A stretch of DNA of 64,000 nucleotides, taken from Eubacterium sp. (lineage in GTDB: Bacteria > Bacillota > Clostridia > Lachnospirales > Lachnospiraceae). The notes beneath the pieces are model-generated. The model was not told the DNA's origin. It did not search any database and worked only from the letters and a program-made list of their open reading frames with translations. The DNA is taken from contig JAAWDZ010000011.1 in assembly GCA_022794015.1 (NCBI GenBank), positions 1-64,000 of the forward strand, written 5' to 3'. Positions 44,708-54,685 of the stretch are shown here, piece by piece. Each line of letters starts with the position of its first letter. Position 1 is the stretch's first letter. A program made the translations under genes and the position numbers.

Positions 44708-44741
44708 AAAGGGTCCGGTCTGTATGGACCGGGCCCTTTTT
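44708..44741 (+). terminator. Terminator or attenuator between gapA and pgk
   Basis: AAAGGGTCCGGTC (44708-44720) pairs with GACCGGGCCCTTT, followed by TT. A strong stem; partial read-through would give lower pgk-tpiA expression. Confidence 0.8.
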
Positions 44742-44830
44742 AAATGGCAGGACTGCTTTGCAGTATAAGCCACAGGAAAGACCCTTTGGGTAGGATTTTA
44801 TCAAAGATAATCAGGAGGAGGACATTACTC

Positions 44831-46054
44831 ATGTCATTAAACAAAAAATCAGTAGACGACATTCATGTAGCAGGCAAACGCGTCCTGGTAAGGTGCGATT
44901 TCAATGTACCGTTAAAAGAAGGAAAAATCACAGATGAAACACGTATCAACGCAGCGCTTCCGACCATCCAGAAATTAATAAACGACGGCGGCAGGGTAAT
45001 TCTCTGCTCCCATCTCGGCAAGGTAAAGAATGGCCCGAACGAAGGCGAATCTTTAGCGCCGGTTGCAGCAAGGCTGACAGAGAAACTTGGCAAAGAGGTT
45101 GTTTTCGTGTCCGATTACAACGTAACCGGCGAAGCAGCAACCAAGGCAGTAGCCGATATGAAGGACGGCGACGTTGTGCTTTTGCAGAATACCCGTTTCC
45201 GCGGTGCAGAAGAGACGAAAAACGGCGAAGCGTTCAGTCAGGAATTAGCAGATCTGGCAGACGTATATGTATGTGACGCGTTCGGTTCCTCTCACAGGGC
45301 GCATGCTTCAGTTGCAGGTGTTACAAAATGCATTACTGCAAAAGGCGGCGAGAATGCAGTCGGCTATCTGATGCAGAAAGAAATTGATTTCCTCGGCAAT
45401 GCCGTAGAAAATCCGGTAAGGCCGTTTGTTGCTATTTTAGGCGGCGCAAAAGTTGCAGACAAGTTAAACGTTATCTCCAATCTGTTGGAGAAATGCGATA
45501 CATTAATTATCGGCGGCGGTATGGCATATACCTTCTTAAAAGCAAAAGGCTATGAAATCGGCAATTCCTTAGTAGACGACAGCAAGATCGATTACTGTAA
45601 GGAAATGATCGAGAAAGCAGAGAAGCTTGGCAAGAAGTTACTGCTTCCGGTAGACTCCGTAACCGTTGCTGCATTCCCGAACCCGATCGATGCAAAGGTA
45701 GAGATAGAGATCTGTGCGGTGGAAGATATGCCGGCTGACAGAGAAGGCTGTGATATCGGACCGAAAACTCAGGAGATGTACGCAGAGGCAGTTAAGACTG
45801 CAAAGACCGTTGTATGGAACGGGCCAATGGGCGTATTCGAAAACCCGATTCTTGCAGAAGGTACAATTGCCGTAGCAAAAGCACTTGCAGAAACAGACGC
45901 AACAACTATTATCGGCGGCGGCGATTCCGCAGCAGCTGTAAACCAGCTTGGATTCGGCGATAAGATGAGCCATATATCCACTGGCGGCGGCGCTTCCTTA
46001 GAATTCTTAGAGGGCAAAGAGCTCCCAGGCGTAGTAGCTGCAGACGATAAGTAA
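44831..46054 (+). CDS. pgk: Phosphoglycerate kinase
   Basis: 407 residues. [20 protein letters not shown] at the N-terminus, [31 protein letters not shown] and the nucleotide loop GGGDSAAAV. It produces ATP and 3-phosphoglycerate. I chose ATG 44831 after AGGAGGA; an upstream in-frame ATG at 44744 would add 29 residues and lies just after the terminator. Highly expressed codon use. Confidence 0.97.
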   Translation: MSLNKKSVDDIHVAGKRVLVRCDFNVPLKEGKITDETRINAALPTIQKLINDGGRVILCSHLGKVKNGPNEGESLAPVAARLTEKLGKEVVFVSDYNVTGEAATKAVADMKDGDVVLLQNTRFRGAEETKNGEAFSQELADLADVYVCDAFGSSHRAHASVAGVTKCITAKGGENAVGYLMQKEIDFLGNAVENPVRPFVAILGGAKVADKLNVISNLLEKCDTLIIGGGMAYTFLKAKGYEIGNSLVDDSKIDYCKEMIEKAEKLGKKLLLPVDSVTVAAFPNPIDAKVEIEICAVEDMPADREGCDIGPKTQEMYAEAVKTAKTVVWNGPMGVFENPILAEGTIAVAKALAETDATTIIGGGDSAAAVNQLGFGDKMSHISTGGGASLEFLEGKELPGVVAADDK

Positions 46055-46098
46055 GGCACTTCGAAGGCGAAAAAAATTATAAAAGGAGAACAGAGAAA

Positions 46099-46848
46099 AT
46101 GGCAAGAAAGAAAATCATTGCTGGAAACTGGAAGATGAACAAAACTCCCAGCGAGGCAGTTGCATTAGTAAAAGAGTTAATCCCATTGGTAGCAAATGAC
46201 GAGGCAGATGTTGTATTCTGCGTACCGGCGATTGATATTATTCCGGCAATGGAAGCAGCAAAGGGCACCAATATTCAGATTGGCGCTGAGAATATGTATT
46301 ACGAAGAGAGCGGCGCATATACTGGAGAAATCGCTCCGGCTATGCTCGTAGATGCAGGCGTAAAATACGTTATTATCGGACATTCCGAGAGACGCGAATA
46401 TTTTGCAGAGACAGATGAAACGGTAAATAAGAAGGTATTAAAAGCTTTCGAGCATAATATTACACCTATCATTTGCTGCGGCGAATCCCTGACACAGCGG
46501 AAACAGGGTATTTACATTGACTGGATCCGTATGCAGATTAAGATTGCATTCCAGAACGTAACGGCAGATCAGGCTAAGACGGCTGTAATCGCTTACGAGC
46601 CAATCTGGGCAATCGGTACAGGCGAAACAGCTACTTCCGATCAGGCAGAAGAGGTTTGCCTGGCAATTCGTAACTGCATCAAAGAGGTGTATGACGAGGC
46701 TACTGCAGAAGCAATCCGTATTCAGTACGGCGGTTCTGTAAATGCGGGCAATGCAGCAGAGCTGTTTGGAAAACCGGATATTGACGGCGGCTTAGTTGGC
46801 GGGGCGTCTTTGAAAGCTGATTTTGGTAAGATTGTAAACTACAAATAG
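46099..46848 (+). CDS. tpiA: Triosephosphate isomerase
   Basis: 249 residues. [13 protein letters not shown], catalytic His in [11 protein letters not shown], catalytic Glu in [11 protein letters not shown], and [12 protein letters not shown]. Interconverts DHAP and GAP. AAAGGAG precedes ATG 46099; 44 bases after pgk, likely the same transcript. Confidence 0.98.
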   Translation: MARKKIIAGNWKMNKTPSEAVALVKELIPLVANDEADVVFCVPAIDIIPAMEAAKGTNIQIGAENMYYEESGAYTGEIAPAMLVDAGVKYVIIGHSERREYFAETDETVNKKVLKAFEHNITPIICCGESLTQRKQGIYIDWIRMQIKIAFQNVTADQAKTAVIAYEPIWAIGTGETATSDQAEEVCLAIRNCIKEVYDEATAEAIRIQYGGSVNAGNAAELFGKPDIDGGLVGGASLKADFGKIVNYK

Positions 46849-46878
46849 AAATGCGGTAGTTTAAAAAAGCGATATAAT

Positions 46879-46918
46879 AAGGGTATCAAGGGAGGAAAAT
46901 CCTTTGGTATCCTTTTTT
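46879..46918 (+). terminator. Terminator after tpiA
   Basis: AAGGGTATCAAGGGA pairs with TCCTTTGGTATCCTT (including G-U pairs) around GGAAAA, followed by a T-run. Ends the glycolytic transcript. Confidence 0.8.
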
Positions 46919-46963
46919 ATGTTTTGGGATATTGTAGGGGGACAAACAGGATGAGGCGGGTAT

Positions 46964-46995
46964 ATGATGTATCCCCTCCCTGGCGGATACATCAT
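46964..46995. repeat. Perfect hairpin of the dispersed repeat family
   Basis: ATGATGTATCC (46964-46974) pairs exactly with GGATACATCAT (46985-46995) around CCTCCCTGGC. The loop and left arm match the repeats at 40288 and 16087. Confidence 0.7.
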
Positions 46996-47044
46996 TCCTC
47001 TCCAAATCCAAAAAAATTTTCACGCACTATAATTGATAAAAATA

Positions 47045-47074
47045 TTGAAATCTTCCAATCTTTTGTAATATAAT
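47045..47074 (+). promoter_or_regulatory. Promoter for the MATE gene
   Basis: TTGAAA (47045-47050), 18 bases, TATAAT (47069-47074), 67 bases before ATG 47142. Confidence 0.6.
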
Positions 47075-47141
47075 AGAAAACCAGGCGAAATTTGCCATGG
47101 TAAGGAAGTTCTATGCTAAATAAAAGAAAGAAGGGGTTCAC

Positions 47142-48494
47142 ATGGGAAGTCGTATGGATATGATAAACGGTTCATTGGGAGATAAGATTATCAAATATGC
47201 AATACCGCTTGCTGTGACAGGTGTGTTACAGCAGTTGTTTAATGCAGCAGATCTGGCAGTGGTCGGACACTTTTCCGGTAAGGAGGCTATGGCGGCGGTG
47301 GGAAGCAACGCTCCTGTCATAGGTCTTTTGGTCAATCTTTTTGTCGGGATTTCTCTGGGGAGCAATGTTATGATTGCAAAATCTATTGGTCAGGGAGATA
47401 ACGGGAAAATTTCAAAGACAGTACATACATCGGTGATTGTGGCTTTGTTCGGAGGGTTGTTCCTTACAGTGCTGGGTGAGTTATTGGCTCCTGGAGCTGT
47501 AAAAATGCTGGATGTTCCAGGAGAGGTATATCCGTTGGCAGTTAAATATTTGCGGATCTATCTGGCAGGGATGCCGGTGATTTTGCTTTATAACTTTGAA
47601 GCGGCAATTTTCCGAAGCTGTGGAAACACTCAGACGCCGTTGGTTGCTCTGGTGGTTTCCGGTATTTTGAATGTTATCCTCAACCTGTTTTTTGTCCGGG
47701 GATTGGGGATGGATGTGGATGGAGTTGCCACAGCAACCGTGATTTCCAATCTTGTCAGTTCGGCAATTTTGTTTGCGGCATTGGTAAAGACGGAACTGGC
47801 CATTCAAATCAATCCACGAAAGCTGCGGGTACATTGGGATGTATTGGGGCAGATTCTGAAAATTGGGGTTCCTGCGGGCATACAGGGAATGATTTTTTCA
47901 TTTGCGAATATCATTGTCCAGTCGGCAGTTAACAGTCTGGGTACGACAGTCATGGCAGCATCTTCGGCGGCCTTTAATCTGGAAATTTTTTCCTATTATA
48001 TTATGAACTCTTTTGGTCAGGCGTGTACGACATTTACAGGACAGAATTACGGGGCCGGGAAGGGTGACCGCTGCCGGAAAGCGTTGAAGCTCTGTTTGCT
48101 GCAGAGTGCAGTGAGTACTGCGGCAGTCAGCTGCCTGATCCTGCTGTTTAGCCGGCCTCTGCTAAGTATTTTTAATACCGATCCGGATGTAATTGCAGCA
48201 GGACGGATTCGACTGGAATATATTTTCTTTGCGTATTTGTTCAGCTTTGCGCAGGAAGTGCTGTCCGGCTATTTGAGAGGCTTTGGCGTTTCCTTTATTC
48301 CGGCGGCCTGCTCGGTAATCGGCATCTGCGGCGTGCGGCTCACATGGATTTTTACCGTGTTTAGTCAGAAGCCGTCCTTTGCAACCATTATGCAGGTATA
48401 TCCGCTGAGCCTGGGAATCACGGCGGCGGTCATTCTGACAGTAACGCTGTTTGTAAAACCATCGAAAAGATATATCGTACATCCAGAACTATAA
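47142..48494 (+). CDS. MATE-family multidrug/organic cation exporter
   Basis: 450 residues with about twelve membrane segments. IIKYAIPLAVTGVLQQLFNA near the start, VGHFSGKEAMAAVGSNAPV, and internal pseudo-symmetry (FGQACTTFTGQNYGAGK in the second half) are typical of the clostridial DinF/NorM-like group. It exports substrates using sodium or proton gradients. Its stop overlaps the end of a convergent LysR gene by six bases. Confidence 0.92.
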   Translation: MGSRMDMINGSLGDKIIKYAIPLAVTGVLQQLFNAADLAVVGHFSGKEAMAAVGSNAPVIGLLVNLFVGISLGSNVMIAKSIGQGDNGKISKTVHTSVIVALFGGLFLTVLGELLAPGAVKMLDVPGEVYPLAVKYLRIYLAGMPVILLYNFEAAIFRSCGNTQTPLVALVVSGILNVILNLFFVRGLGMDVDGVATATVISNLVSSAILFAALVKTELAIQINPRKLRVHWDVLGQILKIGVPAGIQGMIFSFANIIVQSAVNSLGTTVMAASSAAFNLEIFSYYIMNSFGQACTTFTGQNYGAGKGDRCRKALKLCLLQSAVSTAAVSCLILLFSRPLLSIFNTDPDVIAAGRIRLEYIFFAYLFSFAQEVLSGYLRGFGVSFIPAACSVIGICGVRLTWIFTVFSQKPSFATIMQVYPLSLGITAAVILTVTLFVKPSKRYIVHPEL

Positions 48495-49416
48495 AAGCAG
48501 GTTTGCCTTTGAAATATTGCCTGATTTTGAACAATGCCCTCTTGCATTTTCTAAAAAAATTTCTGCAGCCTTTGAAAGCGGCTGGCGACGCTTCCATACC
48601 AAATGATATGTGATTTCCCCGGCATAAGACACTGGTTTGAAAGATATGCTGCGATCTGTTTTTACATGAATGAAACTGGGGGACAATGCGCAGGCTAATC
48701 CTTTTTTTACAAATGGGAATATGCTGTAATCCATATTGCAGGACGCGAAGATATTCAGATTCTGCAAATCTTCACTCATCCATTCCGAAAGGAGTTTTTG
48801 CAGGTAAGGGTTTTGAGGGATAATCAAAGGAAAGGCTTTTAAATCCTCTGGCCCGATGCCTGTGTTTGCGGTCAGGGGATGATCTGCTGACATTAGTATG
48901 CCCCAGGTGGCGGTAAAAGGAAGCGTCAGTTGGGAATATTTTAAAGGGCTAAAATTTTGGGGGGGGGGAGGGGATGGCAAGCAGTCCAAAGTCCAGCATA
49001 CCTGTTTCTAATTGTGTTAAGATGTCGGGAATAGCGCCTGTTTGAAAATGATACCGTATATCAGGGTATTCCGATTGGGTATGGTCTGTAATTTCAGCAA
49101 TAGCATCCATTGATACCAGATCCGCTGCGCCAATGGAAATCTTTCCACTGATCTTTTTCCCTTCACCGGAAAGTTCACGTTCTGTTTCTTCTATCAGGGA
49201 TATAATCTCTTTTGCTCTCTTTTTCAGTAACTTCCCTTTGTCTGTAAGAAAGATTTTTCTTTTGCCGCGAATAAGCAGCTTTGTCCCAAGCTCCTGCTCT
49301 AAGTTTATCATCTGTTTGGAAAGGGAAGGCTGGGCAATGTGCAGGGCTTTTGCTGCTCGTGTAATATTCCCCTCTTTTGCAATTGCTAAAAAATATTTTA
49401 ATACACGTATATCCAT
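48489..49416 (-). pseudogene. LysR-family regulator frameshifted at a 10-base C tract
   Basis: The N-terminal part (49416 to ~48960) has the LysR helix-turn-helix: FLAIAKEGNITRAAKALHIA and QPSLSKQMINLEQELGTKLL, then the start of the effector domain. At 48959-48968 there are ten G on the plus strand (C on the coding strand). There the frame is lost and stops at 48949, while the remainder (SQLTLPFTATWGILMSADHP to the end) continues in another frame to 48489. Total length 928 bases is one more than a 309-codon gene, so nine C would restore a 308-residue protein. This could be an assembly error, a null allele or a phase-variable switch. Confidence 0.75.
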
Positions 49417-49533
49417 AAAGAGCCTCCTTTTTCAGGTATGTATGAGTTATTTTTATAGTCAGTTATATATTATAGCATTTTTTTCATAGATGTAAACTAT
49501 AGGATGTTGTATGCTATCATAGGTTATAAGTCT

Positions 49534-49563
49534 TTGAAGCGGCAGATTATTTTATGATACAAT
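49534..49563 (+). promoter_or_regulatory. Promoter for the GH3 gene
   Basis: TTGAAG (49534-49539), 18 bases, TACAAT (49558-49563), with a ~125-base leader before ATG 49694. Confidence 0.5.
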
Positions 49564-49693
49564 ATGAAAATAGGAATTAAATACGATCTGTATTGCAGAA
49601 ATGCGGCATTTACAGTGCAGATGGATAAGAAAGAGAGGAGAATGAGCCGCAGAAAAATGTATTCATATACTGAATAGAGGAGGAGAAATAAGA

Positions 49694-52600
49694 ATGAATG
49701 GTAAATTAAAAAAAGTACTTACCGGGTACCTTTCCCTTGCGGTGGCAGTTATATTAACGCTGTCGGCTGTGTATTTGGAAGGTACGACGGGGGTTGTGAC
49801 AGTGGAGGCCCGTAGTTTTATTACGGTAAAATTTGAATCAAACGGCGGTTCTGCTGTGGCAGATCAGAGTCATATGATCGGAGAAACAATTACAGAGCCG
49901 GAAGCGCCGACAAAAGATGGCGCTGTATTCATTGGATGGTTTAAAGAGGCTGCTTTGGTGAACAAATGGGATTTTGCTAAGGATGTTTTGAACTATAGCG
50001 AAGGTGAGAGCGCAGATACGATTATTTTATATGCGGGCTGGGAAACTGACGACATTGAGATTACGCCGGATGAACCAACGCTTGCATCTACGACTGCGGC
50101 AAATAACAGGGCGGGTACATTTGCAGGCATGACGGTAACCCACACAGATTTAACCAGAGATAATCTTTATAAGATAAAAGTATTTTATACAGAAGATGGC
50201 AGTGATCCTTCTGTTAAAACAGGGGAAGACGGCATGGCAGCGCCTGATTCGGATGCGACGAAGGAATTGGCAGGACATCCGTATTACGCGGGCTTTATGA
50301 ACAGGAGCGAACCTGCTGCCGAATGGAAAATCCGGGACGCTGTCTGTGGCAAAACTTATAAGGTGCTGGTAACCTCATTATCCGGTAAAAACAGATCTGC
50401 AGTTGCTACGCGTATTCATACGCCGGATGCTCCGATTACAAACAGTGTAAGCGGCGCATGGAAAACAGGGTATCTTAAAAATGTATTTTTTGATAATTAC
50501 CAGAAAGGATCGGATGTCTATTATACAATGGGACTTGCCCCTGTAGGAGAGGATGGGACGGTAAGCGCTGAAGATATGGCCAAAATCCCGGATCCTACTA
50601 CGGAAAGCAGTAAATATAATCCTGAAACAGGCATTGCGCTTATGGATGGACGGAGTGAAACACAGGCAGTTGTTGTAAAGGCAATTGCGGCAGTTACCGG
50701 ATATACAACGGCTGTTTCCAGTTATTATTACTATAACCAGGATAATCTTACCATGCTTACGGAAATTACGGATGACATGAACGAAGAAGAGAAGCTTGAA
50801 ATTATCAACAAAGTAATTGACAGCATGACCCTGTATGAATTGACACAGATGACCGGAGGCGGTACCTCTCAGAAGGACTGGTATGCGTTAAATATCGGCG
50901 CGGAAGGCAGAACCTGGGGAGTACCCCGTTTGGGAATCCCACAGAATATGCTTTCTGACGGACCGGCAGGTTTACGTCACAAAAAACTTTCTACGGTAAT
51001 GATGAGCTGGGCAGGCCTGGCTTCTACATGGGATGTGGACGCTTATGAGGCAGCCGGCGAGCTGGTTGGAAATGAAGCAAAATATTATGCGGTTGATATT
51101 GTACTGGCTCCTGGTCTGAATATTCAGCGTAATCCATTGGGCGGACGTAATTTTGAATATATGTCAGAGGATCCGCTGGTATCCGGCGAAGCTGCATCCG
51201 GCTATATCCGCGGTATACAGTCGAAAGGCATCGGCGTAGCTGCAAAGCATTTTGCTGCAAATGAACAGGAAACAAACCGCCAGAGAGGTAATTCTATTGT
51301 ATCGGAACGTGCGCTGCGTGAAATCTACCTGGCACCGTTTGAGCGTGTGGTACAGGATGATCCATGGACGATTATGACGTCTTACAACAAGATTAACGGA
51401 ACGCAGACTGCAAACAGCAGCTGGCTTTTGGGAGACGTAGCCAGGAATGAATGGGGCTTTAAAGGATATTTTATGACAGACTGGGGCGGTGTGGAAACGG
51501 GCGCTCCGCTGATTGAAGCAGGCAATGATATGCAGCAGTCCGGAAATTCCGGTGCAGTACTTCGAAACTGGATCAATGGTCTTGACAAGGATGGCAATGC
51601 AGAAGAAGGCGTTACAGAAGCGGAAAAGACCAGGAGGCTTAATCGTACGAAGGATGCTGTTCGCAACATATTGAAAGGTGTTATCAAAACTCCTTCCTTC
51701 CGGGGAGAATACGACGATCTGACACAGTATACGGTTAACAGCCGCAGTTATGATTTCTATACAAATCCGGACAGTCCATATGCGGATTCGAAAGCAAAGA
51801 ATTTTGAACTTGCTTCCGGCGGAATTGTTTTGATGAAGAACGACAATCAGGTGCTTCCGCGTACTGAGGATACAAGATTTGCAATTGTTTCCAGCAGCAT
51901 TGCCAGGACATATGCGAACAGAGGGGCTACGTGGGGAGATCCGGGAACTTCTGCTGTACATGACCTTATTATTGAGGGCGGCGGCAGCGGACATGTATAT
52001 TTTAACGACGTATGCACCGTAAAAGAAGCTTTGGAAGAACAGGAAGGCTACAGCGTACCATACGCAGCAGTAGATTCTGATATTGCAGCAAATGCGGCAG
52101 AAGAAGCATCCAGGGCCGTTGCAGCTACGGATGTTGGAATTATGATTTTCTCACGGTCTGCTACAGAAGGCAGTGATAATGCGGTAACTACATATGCATT
52201 ATCAGATGATGAAAAGACAGTACTCGAAGCCTTTGGCGCAGCTTATAAAGCAGCAAACAAGCCGTTGATCTGTCTGATTAATTCCGGCTCTGCCATGAGC
52301 GTGGTAGAAATGAATGAAAATGCCAGCGCTATTTTAGATGTCTGGATGCCTGGTTCCCAGGGTCCGAATGCAATTGCGGCAATCATCAAAGGCCAGGTGA
52401 ATCCATCCGGTAAACTGGCGCAGGGCTTCCCGGTTACTTACGAAGACAGTCCATCTATCATCATGGGCAATAAAGATCGTGATCCTGTAAATTCCTGGGG
52501 TACAAACCCGGTATTCTATGATGAAGGCGTATTCGTAGGTTATCGTTATTTTGATACATTCGGCGGGGAAGGGCTTGCATATCCGTTTGGACATGGTTTA

Positions 52601-53851
52601 TCCTATACCACATTTGGATTCAGCGATCTAAAACTGAGTAAGAGCAGGTTTGGCATAAATGATGAAACAATTACAGCCAGTGTAAAAGTAACAAACACTG
52701 GTGATGTAGCAGGACGTGAGGTTGCCCAGCTCTACATCGGGGCAGATTCTTATAAAGAAGAAGGACGTCCACTGAAAGAACTCAAAGGCTATGTAAAAAC
52801 AAAGACACTGAAACCAGGGGAATCTCAGGTGGTAGAATTTACGATTGACAAACGCGACCTGCAGTATTTCGATGACGGAGAAGATCCGATGGGCCTTGTA
52901 TTAACAGGCGACGAGAATACAAGCAATGTTGTATATGGCAAGGGTAAAGGATGGACAGTGAAGGAAGGGACATTATTTACTGTTACAGTAGGAGATACAT
53001 CGGACGGCGAAGTACTGACCGAAAACGGTGTTACCAATTCATTTACTTATGGTGATTCAGAAGACGCTGCAATGGTTTCCCTGAATAAATCAGAGCTTAA
53101 ATTGTATGTTGAAGAAACTGAGACTTTAACTGCAGTAATCGATCCGGCAGATTATGACGGAACACTGACATGGGCTTCTGACAATGAGGCTGTTGCTTTT
53201 GTAGATGAAAACGGCAAGGTAACTGCAAAAGGCGTTGGAACGGCTGAGATTACAGTAACTCTTTCAAATGGAAGAGCTGCTGCCTGCAAAGTGACAGTAG
53301 TAGATAAAGATGCAGAAAAACTGGCGCAGGAAGCAAAGGATGCGGCAGAAAAAGCAAAAAAAGAAGCTGAGGAAGCAAAGAAGAAGGCAGAAGAAGCAGA
53401 AAGAAAAGCGCAGGAAGCAGAAGAGGCGCTTAAGAAAGCGACAGAGGAAAATAAAAAGGAACTGCAGAAGGTAGCAGATGCGGCAAAAGAAGCTCTGGAA
53501 AAAGCAGAAGCGAAACTGGAAGCGCTCAGAAAAGAGCAGGAGGCAATGAAGAAGAATTACGAAGAAACTCTTCAGAAGATTCTTGCACAGAACGGCGCAA
53601 ATAATAACCAGTCGGCGAAATGTACCATCTCTACACCGAAGAAAACTTATAGCGTAAAAGCCGGAAAGAAAGTCAAAATAGGAGCGAAGGTGAAAAATCG
53701 GAACGGAGCGAAGGTTACTTACAAATCTTCCAATAAAAAGATTGCAAAGGTAAATAGTTCAGGAAAGGTAACAGGCGTAAAGAAAGGTACTGTTAAGATC
53801 ACTATTTCCTGTAACGGAACCAGGAAGGTTGTAAAAGTAAAAGTGAAATAA
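49694..53851 (+). CDS. Secreted multidomain GH3 beta-glycosidase
   Basis: 1385 residues. Signal peptide (~1-40), an InlB-type repeat (~42-118; VKFESNGGSAVADQ, FIGWFKE), a region of unassigned beta-type sequence, then the GH3 core: GVPRLGIPQNMLSDGPAG, AKHFAANEQETNRQRGN and nucleophile Asp596 in GYFMTDWGG. The GH3 C-domain (~700-960) and fibronectin-III-like domain (~985-1060) follow. Then a bacterial Ig-2 domain (~1126-1205), a lysine/glutamate coiled coil (~1206-1305) and a second Ig-like, lysine-rich end (~1310-1385). It likely releases glucose or related sugars at the cell surface. The last two modules mirror those of the protein ending at 35079. Confidence 0.9.
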   Translation: MNGKLKKVLTGYLSLAVAVILTLSAVYLEGTTGVVTVEARSFITVKFESNGGSAVADQSHMIGETITEPEAPTKDGAVFIGWFKEAALVNKWDFAKDVLNYSEGESADTIILYAGWETDDIEITPDEPTLASTTAANNRAGTFAGMTVTHTDLTRDNLYKIKVFYTEDGSDPSVKTGEDGMAAPDSDATKELAGHPYYAGFMNRSEPAAEWKIRDAVCGKTYKVLVTSLSGKNRSAVATRIHTPDAPITNSVSGAWKTGYLKNVFFDNYQKGSDVYYTMGLAPVGEDGTVSAEDMAKIPDPTTESSKYNPETGIALMDGRSETQAVVVKAIAAVTGYTTAVSSYYYYNQDNLTMLTEITDDMNEEEKLEIINKVIDSMTLYELTQMTGGGTSQKDWYALNIGAEGRTWGVPRLGIPQNMLSDGPAGLRHKKLSTVMMSWAGLASTWDVDAYEAAGELVGNEAKYYAVDIVLAPGLNIQRNPLGGRNFEYMSEDPLVSGEAASGYIRGIQSKGIGVAAKHFAANEQETNRQRGNSIVSERALREIYLAPFERVVQDDPWTIMTSYNKINGTQTANSSWLLGDVARNEWGFKGYFMTDWGGVETGAPLIEAGNDMQQSGNSGAVLRNWINGLDKDGNAEEGVTEAEKTRRLNRTKDAVRNILKGVIKTPSFRGEYDDLTQYTVNSRSYDFYTNPDSPYADSKAKNFELASGGIVLMKNDNQVLPRTEDTRFAIVSSSIARTYANRGATWGDPGTSAVHDLIIEGGGSGHVYFNDVCTVKEALEEQEGYSVPYAAVDSDIAANAAEEASRAVAATDVGIMIFSRSATEGSDNAVTTYALSDDEKTVLEAFGAAYKAANKPLICLINSGSAMSVVEMNENASAILDVWMPGSQGPNAIAAIIKGQVNPSGKLAQGFPVTYEDSPSIIMGNKDRDPVNSWGTNPVFYDEGVFVGYRYFDTFGGEGLAYPFGHGLSYTTFGFSDLKLSKSRFGINDETITASVKVTNTGDVAGREVAQLYIGADSYKEEGRPLKELKGYVKTKTLKPGESQVVEFTIDKRDLQYFDDGEDPMGLVLTGDENTSNVVYGKGKGWTVKEGTLFTVTVGDTSDGEVLTENGVTNSFTYGDSEDAAMVSLNKSELKLYVEETETLTAVIDPADYDGTLTWASDNEAVAFVDENGKVTAKGVGTAEITVTLSNGRAAACKVTVVDKDAEKLAQEAKDAAEKAKKEAEEAKKKAEEAERKAQEAEEALKKATEENKKELQKVADAAKEALEKAEAKLEALRKEQEAMKKNYEETLQKILAQNGANNNQSAKCTISTPKKTYSVKAGKKVKIGAKVKNRNGAKVTYKSSNKKIAKVNSSGKVTGVKKGTVKITISCNGTRKVVKVKVK

Positions 53852-53899
53852 AAAAGTGTGATATCATATTTTCCCTTCTGACGATATAAATTGAAAAGG

Positions 53900-53941
53900 A
53901 CCATCGTGCTGTGTTTTTATGACGGCGCGGTGGTTTTTTTA
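53900..53941 (+). terminator. Terminator after the GH3 gene
   Basis: ACCATCGTGCTGT pairs fully (with G-U pairs) with ACGGCGCGGTGGT around GTTTTTATG, followed by seven Ts. Confidence 0.85.
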
Positions 53942-54002
53942 TGATGTGGAATTTTACTGGGAATTTTGAGAGGCTAAATCCGGTTACAGGGGTAAAAAGG
54001 CT

Positions 54003-54058
54003 TTCCTCCGCCAAATCTCTTCCCTGGCTGCGGTATCGAAAAACTGGCGTGCTGTCAT
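54003..54058 (-). repeat. Dispersed intergenic repeat copy
   Basis: TCCCTGGCTGCGGTATCGAA and the following AAACTGGCGTGCTGTCAT match 40301-40336 closely. Read in reverse, AGAGATTTGGCGGAGGAAA matches the copy at 16087. It lies between the GH3 terminator and the ACT gene. Confidence 0.65.
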
Positions 54059-54134
54059 AAAAAGTGATATAATTTGAATACCAAAGACGCAGGCATAATC
54101 CTGGGGATTGTATAAAAAGAATGGAGAACAGAAT

Positions 54135-54596
54135 ATGGAAATCAGGCGGATCAAAGGTGATTTTACGGTGTGTAAAGTGGTGGATTACTCACAGGTGAAC
54201 TTAGAATCAGAATTTTGTTTTATTGGTAAGACGGATGAAGAAAAGTCGTTAGTATGCTTAACGGAAGATACACCGGCAAATACGATTGCATGTGAGGATG
54301 GCTGGAGGGCTTTTCGTATTGAGGGAATGTTAGATTTTTCCTTAGTAGGTATTTTATCCGGAATTTCTGCGCTGCTTGCGGCGGAAAATATTGGAATTTT
54401 TGCCGTGTCTACTTTTAATACGGATTATATACTGGTGAAAAAAGAGAATGAGATGTGCTCATTGAGCAGACTTGCAGGCGCAGGATATAAAATCATAACG
54501 GGAGATGATTACGGAAATTATTTTCTGAATCGTTCAGTAAGTGATATTATGGAAGAATACAGCGAACAGTATGATGAGTGGGAACGAATCGACTGA
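54135..54596 (+). CDS. ACT-domain protein
   Basis: 153 residues. CKVVDYSQVNLESEFCFIGK, DGWRAFRIEGMLDFSLVGIL and IGIFAVSTFNTDYILVK match a widespread family of small tandem ACT-like proteins (CASTOR/ACT_7 type) that probably sense amino acids. About 45 residues after the ACT region (KIITGDDYGNYFLNRSVSDI) are an extra acidic tail. I chose ATG 54135 with GGAG eight bases upstream over ATG 54108. Its neighbours are secreted proteins, which gives no functional hint. Confidence 0.78.
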   Translation: MEIRRIKGDFTVCKVVDYSQVNLESEFCFIGKTDEEKSLVCLTEDTPANTIACEDGWRAFRIEGMLDFSLVGILSGISALLAAENIGIFAVSTFNTDYILVKKENEMCSLSRLAGAGYKIITGDDYGNYFLNRSVSDIMEEYSEQYDEWERID

Positions 54597-54685
54597 TACT
54601 TGATTCTTTGGTTAAATTATATTACAATAACAGGACATGCTTTAGATGGCATAAGGAATGATATGAATATTAGGAGGAAATATCT

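Noticed and set aside
51164-51994. A 276-codon frame antisense to the GH3 core
   Set aside because: It opposes conserved catalytic sequence and has no family features or ribosome site.
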